In this document: positions 54,020-62,487 of the stretch, piece by piece
How the letters are laid out: every line of letters begins with the position of its first letter
Numbering within the stretch: the first letter of the stretch is position 1
NCBI RefSeq assembly: GCF_018918285.1
Contig: NZ_JAHLQF010000005.1
Span: 62,001 to 126,000, forward strand
DNA: 64,000 nt
Direction of reading: 5' to 3'
From: Clostridium mobile
GTDB lineage: Bacteria > Bacillota > Clostridia > Clostridiales > Clostridiaceae
The notes under the pieces: generated by a model
Told to the model about the DNA's origin: nothing
The model's database searches: none
What the model saw: only the letters and a program-made list of their open reading frames with translations
Translations under genes and position numbers: made by a program

Positions 54020-55243
54020 TTGTTCCATGATATTATTATTATTGGTGGAGGTGCCTCAGGACTAGTAGCAGCTATTGTTGCTAAAGATAGAGGTTTAGAT
54101 GTAGCTATAGTTGAAGGTAATGATAGAATCGGTAAAAAGATTTTAACTACAGGTAATGGTAGGTGTAATATTACAAATACATGTGTAAATAACTTAAAAT
54201 ATTACAGCAATAACACTAATTTTTTTAAAAGTGTTATTGAAAATTTTAATATTAATGACACAATGGAGTTTTTCAATTCTTTAGGCCTACCACTAGTAGA
54301 ATTAGAAGATGGGAAGATATATCCTATGTCGCTACAAGCTTCTTCTGTATTAGATGTATTTAGAATGGCTATAGATGAGAGAAATATCCCATTGTATTTA
54401 GATTCAAAGATAAGTAAAATTCAAAAGCTAAATAATACATATAAATTATTTACTTCAAAAGACATAAATTTTACATGCAATAAATTAATTTTGAGCTGTG
54501 GAGGAACTTCCGCTCCTAACACTGGCTCCGACGGTTCCGGATTTTTATTAGCCAAATCTTTAGGTCATGACCTTATATCTCCAGTGCCAGGTCTTGTCCA
54601 GTTAAAATTACAGCATGACAAGTTAAAAGCTTTATCTGGAATTAAATTTGATGGAGATGTAAAAATTTTTATAAATGATGAATTAGTTCGTGAGGAACAT
54701 GGTGAAATATTATTTACTGACTATGGTATTTCCGGTCCGCCCATACTTCAAATAAGTAGTATTATTTCAAGAGCACTTTATGAAAAAAATAAAGTTATGA
54801 TATCAGTAGATATTAATCCAAACACCACTAAAGAAAAATTATCAGCTTTTTTAGAAAATCATTGGGGTACTTTTAGCTATAGAAGCTTACATGATTCACT
54901 TATAGGTATAGTAAATAAAAAGCTTATACCCATCTTGCTAAAAGAGTGTAATATATCTGATATACACAAACCCTGTTATCAATTGTCATGGAAAGAAAAG
55001 ATCTCAATAATATCTTTGTTGAAGAAATGGGATTTTGTTGTTTATGATACAAATTCTTTTAAAAATTCTCAGGTAACTTGTGGTGGGATTAATACTAAAG
55101 ATATAGACCCTTATACTCTACAATCTAAAATTGTCGAAAATTTATTTTTCACTGGTGAAATCTTAGATGTACACGGAGATTGTGGTGGATATAATTTACA
55201 ATGGGCATGGAGTAGTGGCTATATAGTTGGTAACAGCATATAG
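54020..55243 (+). CDS. HI0933/BaiN-like NAD(P)/FAD-dependent oxidoreductase
   Basis: A 407-residue flavoprotein with TTG start behind GGAGAGG. FAD site IIIIGGGASGLVAAIVAKD and the family signature GKKILTTGNGRCNITN; CGGTSAPNTGSDGSGF and GEILDVHGDCGGYNLQWAWSSG near the C-terminus. Close relatives include the bile-acid enzyme BaiN, but general members have unknown substrates. Confidence 0.9.
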   Translation: MFHDIIIIGGGASGLVAAIVAKDRGLDVAIVEGNDRIGKKILTTGNGRCNITNTCVNNLKYYSNNTNFFKSVIENFNINDTMEFFNSLGLPLVELEDGKIYPMSLQASSVLDVFRMAIDERNIPLYLDSKISKIQKLNNTYKLFTSKDINFTCNKLILSCGGTSAPNTGSDGSGFLLAKSLGHDLISPVPGLVQLKLQHDKLKALSGIKFDGDVKIFINDELVREEHGEILFTDYGISGPPILQISSIISRALYEKNKVMISVDINPNTTKEKLSAFLENHWGTFSYRSLHDSLIGIVNKKLIPILLKECNISDIHKPCYQLSWKEKISIISLLKKWDFVVYDTNSFKNSQVTCGGINTKDIDPYTLQSKIVENLFFTGEILDVHGDCGGYNLQWAWSSGYIVGNSI

Positions 55244-55250
55244 TTAAAAA

Positions 55251-55279
55251 GAGTCTATAAGTTTTTAACTTATAGACTC
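55251..55279. terminator. Bidirectional terminator between BaiN-like and DUF1858 genes
   Basis: A 13-bp perfect stem GAGTCTATAAGTT / AACTTATAGACTC with a TTT loop. The T-tract is stronger on the minus strand (TTTTTAACT). Confidence 0.82.
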
Positions 55280-55286
55280 CTAATAA

Positions 55287-55472
55287 TTATTTATTTAATG
55301 CATCTAATAACTTAGCTAAATCAAGTCCATGTACCATTGCTGCTTGTTCTACAGTCTCTCCTTGAGCTGACGGACAAAATACACAACCCATTCCAAAGCT
55401 TGCTAATACTTCTGCAGCTTCTGGCTTTACTCTTATAACTTCACCGATAGTCATATCTTTGTTTATTTGCAT
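55287..55472 (-). CDS. DUF1858 domain protein
   Basis: A 61-residue helical protein. INKDMTIGEVIRVKPEAAEV and the C30-V-F-C33 pair after FGMG match DUF1858, often linked with hybrid-cluster, hemerythrin or disulfide reductase proteins. Probably a redox or metal-binding helper. It has its own terminator downstream. Confidence 0.9.
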   Translation of the reverse strand: MQINKDMTIGEVIRVKPEAAEVLASFGMGCVFCPSAQGETVEQAAMVHGLDLAKLLDALNK

Positions 55473-55621
55473 AGTTTTCTACCTCTCTTTTGATTATTAT
55501 TTATAATTAATAAAGTGCACTAAAATAGTAGGCTTTATTAATTATATTATAATTTACAATTTAATATGTTTCAAGTATATAATTATTATATACTTGATTC
55601 AAGATGCCATACCTATAAATA

Positions 55622-56926
<1,305 letters not shown>

Positions 56927-56939
56927 TTAGAATAGAATT

Positions 56940-58352
56940 TTACATCTTTTCAGCTATATCTCTAGCAACAACAACTCCTGTTACTGACGCTTGCATAAGT
57001 CCTCTTGTTATTCCTGCTCCATCCCCTATGGTATATAAATTTTTTACTGCAGTTTCAAATTTATTATTAGTTTCAAACTTACTTGAATAAAACTTTACCT
57101 CTACACCATATAGTAACGTATTTTTACTATATAATCCTGGAGCAATCTTATCAAAAGCCTTTAATGCTTCCACTATTGAAGTTAGGTGTCTTTGAGGAAG
57201 AACAAAACTTAAATCTCCTGGGACTGCGTAACTTAACGTTGGAATAGTAGTTGATTTTTTTAATCTAGAATAATCAGTTCTTCTTCCATTTAAAAGATCC
57301 CCTAATCTTTGTACCATTATTCCTCCACCAGTTAACATGTTTCCTAATTTAGCGATATATTTTCCATAGTCTATTGGTTGATTAAAAGGCTCAGTAAATG
57401 TTGTAGATACTAATACAGCGAAATTTGTATAGTCCGTTCTTAATTCCTTTTCAGAATAACTATGTCCATTTACAACTGCTATATCTCCATCATAGTGTTC
57501 TTCAGAAACAACACCACCTGGATTCATACAGAAAGTTCTCACTTTGTTTTCAAAAGTATCAGAATAATAAACGAGCTTAGCTTCGTATAAATCTTTTGTC
57601 AAATGATCCATTACTGAATTAGGAACTTCTACTCTAACACCTATATCTACAGCATTATTTGTGGTTTTTAATTTATGCTTCTTGGCCTGTTCTGTCAGCC
57701 ATTCAGCTCCTCCTCTTCCTGGCGCAGCTACAATATAATCAGCATTTATTTCTTTGCTTCCTTCTTTACTTTGAACAATGACACCTTTTATTTCGTTATT
57801 TTCTATTATAAAATCTTTAACTTCTGTTAATTCACTAAAATCTGTATTTGTATTATTTATAAGGTGATAATACATGTCTCTTAAAACATTGTAAGCTAAT
57901 TCGGTACCTAAATGCCTAACAGGACATTCTACAAGACGGATATTATGCTTACTAGATTCATATTTTATTTTATCCGTTTTTTCACTATTTAGCCCATAAA
58001 CAGTCTTATTGGCTCCGAAATCTAGATATATATTATCACAATATTCTATAAGCTTATTGCAATCTTCTTCCGTGAAGTATTCTAATATTCTTCCCCCTAC
58101 TTCTGGGCTTAAAGAAAGCTTCCCATCTGAAAAAGCCCCCGCTCCTGACCAACCGAATGTTATACCGCAAGGCTCACAGTTTACACACTTTCCTATGGTT
58201 CTTGCGGGACACTTTCTTTTATCAATATTTCTTCCTTTATCTATTATCAATATATTTGTTTCTGGTTTCAATTTTGCTGTCTCTAATGCAGTAAATATTC
58301 CTGCTGGACCAGCGCCTATAATTATTAAATCATATCTATTTTTCATTTCCAT
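56940..58352 (-). CDS. COG2509-type FAD-dependent dehydrogenase
   Basis: A 470-residue flavoprotein. FAD site LIIIGAGPAGIFTALETA. A Cys-rich segment (KCPARTIGKCVNCEPCGITFG) and GWSGAGAFSDGKL are hallmarks of this uncharacterised family. VAPGRGGAEWL and TIGDGAGITRGLMQAS are later FAD contacts. Substrate unknown; the position before purA is conserved in some clostridia by my recollection and should be treated as inference. Confidence 0.85.
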   Translation of the reverse strand: MEMKNRYDLIIIGAGPAGIFTALETAKLKPETNILIIDKGRNIDKRKCPARTIGKCVNCEPCGITFGWSGAGAFSDGKLSLSPEVGGRILEYFTEEDCNKLIEYCDNIYLDFGANKTVYGLNSEKTDKIKYESSKHNIRLVECPVRHLGTELAYNVLRDMYYHLINNTNTDFSELTEVKDFIIENNEIKGVIVQSKEGSKEINADYIVAAPGRGGAEWLTEQAKKHKLKTTNNAVDIGVRVEVPNSVMDHLTKDLYEAKLVYYSDTFENKVRTFCMNPGGVVSEEHYDGDIAVVNGHSYSEKELRTDYTNFAVLVSTTFTEPFNQPIDYGKYIAKLGNMLTGGGIMVQRLGDLLNGRRTDYSRLKKSTTIPTLSYAVPGDLSFVLPQRHLTSIVEALKAFDKIAPGLYSKNTLLYGVEVKFYSSKFETNNKFETAVKNLYTIGDGAGITRGLMQASVTGVVVARDIAEKM

Positions 58353-58564
58353 CCCCTCCTATAATATGGTAACAAAAATAAATTTTTCCGTCAATGAAAT
58401 ACGAATATTATTTATTAATTTTTATTTATATTTCGCATAATATTGTTTCAAAGTTTTTATTGTTACAAATTTATTTTACAAATTAAATAATTATATTATA
58501 CTTATTATATGTACTTATTATTTCCAATAAAATAATATATATATATAAATTAGGAGAGATAACT

Positions 58565-59083
58565 ATGAATATTCCAAATATATTAACCTTATTTAGAATA
58601 TTTCTAATACCTGTATTCATTCTAATATTTTTTTCTGGCATAAAGAATAGTTTTTTATTCTCAACAATTATTTTCTTCATAGCTGGAATTACTGACGTTT
58701 TAGATGGATATTGGGCTAGAAAATATAATATAGTTACAAAGTGGGGTGTAGTCTTAGACCCCTTAGCCGATAAACTTATGTTAATTACCGTGCTAAGCTG
58801 TCTAACTATTGATAATATGATTCCTCATTGGATGTTGCTTATTGTAGCATCAAAAGAACTAGCTATGATTATTGCCGGTGCAATTCTATATAATAAGGAT
58901 TTTATAATCCCTTCAAACATATTTGGTAAAGTAGCCACCTGTATGTTTTATCTAGCTATTTTTATTCTAATTTTCAATGAACAATATGGCAGATATTTTT
59001 TAGATATTGCTATAGGCAGTGCTATTATCGCTTTTTTTAACTATTTGATTTTTTATCTAAAACAAAATAAATCAAAAAAATAA
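58565..59083 (+). CDS. pgsA: CDP-diacylglycerol-glycerol-3-phosphate 3-phosphatidyltransferase
   Basis: A 172-residue membrane enzyme of the CDP-alcohol phosphatidyltransferase family with motif DVLDGYWARKYNIVTKWG-VVLDPLADK (D-G-x2-A-R-x8-G-x3-D-x3-D). NIPNILTLFRIFLIPVF is the typical PgsA start. Makes phosphatidylglycerol phosphate. It could instead be a cardiolipin synthase-type paralogue. Confidence 0.87.
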   Translation: MNIPNILTLFRIFLIPVFILIFFSGIKNSFLFSTIIFFIAGITDVLDGYWARKYNIVTKWGVVLDPLADKLMLITVLSCLTIDNMIPHWMLLIVASKELAMIIAGAILYNKDFIIPSNIFGKVATCMFYLAIFILIFNEQYGRYFLDIAIGSAIIAFFNYLIFYLKQNKSKK

Positions 59084-59084
59084 A

Positions 59085-59115
59085 GGACACAAATTTAATG
59101 TGTCCCTGTTTTTTA
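59085..59115 (+). terminator. Terminator after pgsA
   Basis: Stem GGACACA (59085-59091) with TGTGTCC (59099-59105), then CTGTTTTTTATT. Confidence 0.8.
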
Positions 59116-59331
59116 TTCATCCCATAAATCTTTTGTCAACTCTTCTATTAATTTTCTTCTATTTTCTGTTTCTACCTCATCTATAGTTATATTATTATCA
59201 TTATCTATGATAATAACATCCCCTTCTTTAGCTTCAGGAGGAATTATATTTATACTTAAATTAACCATAGTTCCTTCTTCTAATTCAACTACAGCATAAT
59301 CTTCTTCTATTCTGTCTATTACTCCCTTCAT
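59113..59331 (-). CDS. DUF3006 family small protein
   Basis: A 72-residue protein: RIEEDYAVVELEEG opens a beta-rich DUF3006 fold, and the C-terminus is a charged helix. Function unknown in the family. Twenty-six bp after the ACT-domain gene, probably one operon. Confidence 0.82.
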   Translation of the reverse strand: MKGVIDRIEEDYAVVELEEGTMVNLSINIIPPEAKEGDVIIIDNDNNITIDEVETENRRKLIEELTKDLWDE

Positions 59332-59357
59332 TATGCTTTATACCTCCAATATTTTCT

Positions 59358-59795
59358 TTAGTCCATAGCTACTAACTCTAATTTTATCACATAATCCATA
59401 TTTTTTATTTCATCAAGAAGTTTATTAAACTCAATTTTCAAATTAGATATATCAAAGGTTATATTCACATTTGCAGTATTATTTATAGGTATCTCCTGAT
59501 TAATAGTAAGTATATTACCTTTATAATAAGCAATATTATCTAATATCTTAGATAATATTCCTGGTTCATGATCTAAAGTAAGCGCTATTATAACCTTATG
59601 ATTATTCATGTTACCAGCTACAGTAAAAACAAAATCTTTATACTTATAATAAGTACTTCTGCTTATTCCTACGATTTTTACTGCTTCTGTAATTTCCTTT
59701 ACTTTTCCAGTTTTCATTAATTCTTTTACTTCAATAACTCTTTCAAAAACATCAGGCAAAACACTAGTATGTATCATTAAAAACCTATCATTCAT
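59358..59795 (-). CDS. ACT domain protein (UPF0735/PheB-like)
   Basis: A 145-residue protein. Residues 1-65 form a helical region with an HTH-like stretch (EAVKIVGISRSTYYKYKDFVF), followed by an ACT domain (70-145: LDHEPGILSKILDNIAYYKGNILTINQ). ACT domains bind amino acids. The family may regulate aromatic or aspartate-family metabolism; no enzyme partner is nearby. Confidence 0.87.
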   Translation of the reverse strand: MNDRFLMIHTSVLPDVFERVIEVKELMKTGKVKEITEAVKIVGISRSTYYKYKDFVFTVAGNMNNHKVIIALTLDHEPGILSKILDNIAYYKGNILTINQEIPINNTANVNITFDISNLKIEFNKLLDEIKNMDYVIKLELVAMD

Positions 59796-59905
59796 ATAAC
59801 CACCTCATATAATTTTGAATAACATACTTATATGCCTAATATTAACACAGTTAAAACATATATACAACTGTCCTTCTATGGATTACACAATATTTTTAAT
59901 ATTTT

Positions 59906-61333
59906 TTATTTTTTAATTTCTACCAATGTGTTTTTAGGTATATTATTATATATCCACTTTGCTGCATCTTTTTCTAATCTTATGCATCCATTAGAAGCCT
60001 TACTACCTAACCTTTTATATTCATGTTCGATTATTCTTCCATTTAAATCATGCAATACACTATGAAATAAATAGTTATAATTAAATCTAACATAATCATA
60101 ACATATATATCCCTTTTCATATCCAAAGCTATGACCTCTATCTCCAATTAAAAACCTTCCTATAGGAGTTGGAGTAGCATCTAATCCTGTAGAACATATG
60201 AAGTTTTTTATAAGCTTACTATCCTTATAAACATACACTCTTTGCTTAGTTATATCAACAACAATGCTATATAATTTAGATGGAGTAACTTTTTTTATAT
60301 AATTTTCATGTATATAGCCTTTAATTTCCTTTGATGTTCCATAATTTAAAACTTGTACATAATTAAAAGAACCCTTTTTACCTAATATCTTCACTTCTTG
60401 TGTACTTCCATAAATATATCCTATAATCTGAGAATTTAAACTTGCATCTTTTCTTACCATTATTCTTGTTGTCTCACTAGCATTTCCAACATATAGTTCA
60501 CTAATAGTAGGTGCTGATGAATTACTATCTTTTTTGATTGGTTTCTTTGATACTGTAATATCTATATTCTTAACATCATCATACTCCCCTAATGAATCAT
60601 TATATACACCAGGTATCTCCCATCTCTTAACTCTAACAGATAACTTATAAGAACCTTCTTTTAGCTTTTCTGTGTTTATATCAAATTCATTCGTAGAATA
60701 AATTTGATTTGAATAACCATTGGTTACTTCACTCCATTTTTTAGACACATTAGAAAATAAAAATACTCTATACTGTACAGGCCCATAATATCCCTTTGTT
60801 TTTATTTTTAAATTTAAATTGAAATTCTCAAAATATGGTGGTTTATTTAGTATAGATACGTCTAACTTTGGCTCTCCATTTTTCAAACACTCAAATTCAA
60901 TAATTTTATAATCGTCATATCCTATATCATATTCACCAATTGATACATCTCTACTTCCTAATCCATTACTGTGTTTTGCAAATATTAATATATCATAATT
61001 TCCAGGTTGTATATCGAATATATAAAACTTAAATGGTTTTTCCCCATCTCTATCAAAAGTATATCCATTAGTTAATTCTATTAAATTTTCATTCTCTAAA
61101 GACCTAAGAAACACTCTATAATTTACTTCACCTTTGTAATTAGAATTAATAGTGTAGTCTATCAACTTATTTTCATAAACTGGATAATTATCAAAGTTCA
61201 TCTCCGCATTCTTTAATATTGTGTTTTCTATTACAGGTAGCTCATAATTGATATTATCTTTAGCATTAGCTTTACTACTTAAAAAAGTAAACCAACAGAA
61301 TACTAAAATAAATATTTTAATACTTTTTTTCAT
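59906..61333 (-). CDS. Secreted L,D-transpeptidase with SH3b domain and two N-terminal repeats
   Basis: A 475-residue protein started at ATG 61333, behind GGGGGGG; an upstream frame adds 18 residues without RBS. Signal peptide to about residue 24. Two similar beta domains follow (YRVFLRS...TNGYT and YRVFLFS...TNGYS), resembling Y_Y_Y/triple-Tyr repeats. An SH3b domain (about 280-345) and a YkuD domain with the catalytic Cys in ASNGCIRL (near residue 450) end the chain. Makes 3-3 cross-links or attaches proteins to peptidoglycan. Confidence 0.9.
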   Translation of the reverse strand: MKKSIKIFILVFCWFTFLSSKANAKDNINYELPVIENTILKNAEMNFDNYPVYENKLIDYTINSNYKGEVNYRVFLRSLENENLIELTNGYTFDRDGEKPFKFYIFDIQPGNYDILIFAKHSNGLGSRDVSIGEYDIGYDDYKIIEFECLKNGEPKLDVSILNKPPYFENFNLNLKIKTKGYYGPVQYRVFLFSNVSKKWSEVTNGYSNQIYSTNEFDINTEKLKEGSYKLSVRVKRWEIPGVYNDSLGEYDDVKNIDITVSKKPIKKDSNSSAPTISELYVGNASETTRIMVRKDASLNSQIIGYIYGSTQEVKILGKKGSFNYVQVLNYGTSKEIKGYIHENYIKKVTPSKLYSIVVDITKQRVYVYKDSKLIKNFICSTGLDATPTPIGRFLIGDRGHSFGYEKGYICYDYVRFNYNYLFHSVLHDLNGRIIEHEYKRLGSKASNGCIRLEKDAAKWIYNNIPKNTLVEIKK

Positions 61334-61524
61334 AATTTCCCCCCCACTTTTCTTATTAACAATACTTTTAATATATATGCTATACATCCGGATAAATATG
61401 GTTATAAATTATTTTTAATTTATAGGTTTCATTTTTCACTATATATGAATAGTATGTATTAGCGCCAAAGATAAGAAATTGATTAATGATTTATAATTTA
61501 TAATAAAAAAGGGAGGAACTATTA

Positions 61525-62415
61525 ATGAGTCTTATAAGCAGTTATAATAAATGTTACGGAGAAGGTTATGGTGGAGGTTCATATGAAAGTTCAAGTTCTG
61601 AAGCTAGTTCATGTGCTAGTTCATGTGCTAGCGAAAGACACCACTGTGAGGCTAAAGTTTCTGATGCAATGACAAAATCAATGTGTGAAAATTGGCCTAT
61701 AACAAATTCTTGCGCAAAAGGATCTACACTATTTAAAATACCAACAGTTCTAGCTTTCTTTACAGTTCAAATAGACACAGAAGCAACTTTAACCTTAGAA
61801 GATCCAGCTACAGATATAAAATTTATTGATAAAGATGTAAAAGTAACTCAATGTCATCTTGTTCCTGGAACTGATAAAGTTTTCTTAGAAGGATTCGTTA
61901 AAAAGAATATCGTTTTCTCTACAAAGGGATGCGTAAGTAAACATGGCGTATCTGGTGATATTAAACACACAACTTTAAGAGTACCATTTAGCTGTGTAAC
62001 AAAAGTGGATTTCTTAAACGGATTTAATGCTGGAAATATATTTAGAGAAAATGAAAGAACAATCGAAATAGAAACTCAAGAACCTCATTGCTGTAGAAAA
62101 GATAAAAACGTTATTAATAAAGAAGTAGACCATAACTTCATTCACAACTCCGTATTCAATGAAAAAGTATTCTGCGAAATAGAAGAAGCTACTATTTTTG
62201 AATCTGACATCGAAATGGATAAATGTCACATTCATCACGAAGACCATAGAGATAAATGTAATGATCACGATGATCATATGGAACACACATTCCAAAAAAT
62301 TAGAGAAAAAATGGTAATATTCCTTAAGGTAAAATTATTACAGAACAGACAAGTATGTATCCCTGGCGTAACTTTCCCAGGAATACACCCACACCATGAC
62401 AAATGCGATAAATAA
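61525..62415 (+). CDS. CsxC-like Cys/His-rich spore exosporium protein candidate
   Basis: A 296-residue protein with a Gly/Ser/Cys-rich N-terminus (about 9-40, with SSCASSCASE) and no signal peptide. The core (about 70-185) reads IPTVLAFFTVQIDTEATLTL, VTQCHLVPGTDKVFLEGFVKKNI and RVPFSCVTKVDFL, a SPOCS/DUF3794-like pattern found in clostridial spore surface proteins of the CsxC type. A His/Asp/Cys-rich tract (about 232-255) may bind metal. Family name is from memory and moderately sure. The next gene is a paralogue. Confidence 0.7.
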   Translation: MSLISSYNKCYGEGYGGGSYESSSSEASSCASSCASERHHCEAKVSDAMTKSMCENWPITNSCAKGSTLFKIPTVLAFFTVQIDTEATLTLEDPATDIKFIDKDVKVTQCHLVPGTDKVFLEGFVKKNIVFSTKGCVSKHGVSGDIKHTTLRVPFSCVTKVDFLNGFNAGNIFRENERTIEIETQEPHCCRKDKNVINKEVDHNFIHNSVFNEKVFCEIEEATIFESDIEMDKCHIHHEDHRDKCNDHDDHMEHTFQKIREKMVIFLKVKLLQNRQVCIPGVTFPGIHPHHDKCDK

Positions 62416-62433
62416 TAAACTTATAATGATAAA

Positions 62434-62457
62434 AAGGCTCAATTTATTTTGAGCCTT
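62434..62457 (+). terminator. Hairpin between the two CsxC-like genes
   Basis: AAGGCTCA / TGAGCCTT stem with an 8-nt loop; the following T-tract is weak, so readthrough is possible. Confidence 0.6.
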
Positions 62458-62487
62458 CCTATTTATATTATGTTTTAGGAGGTTAAT

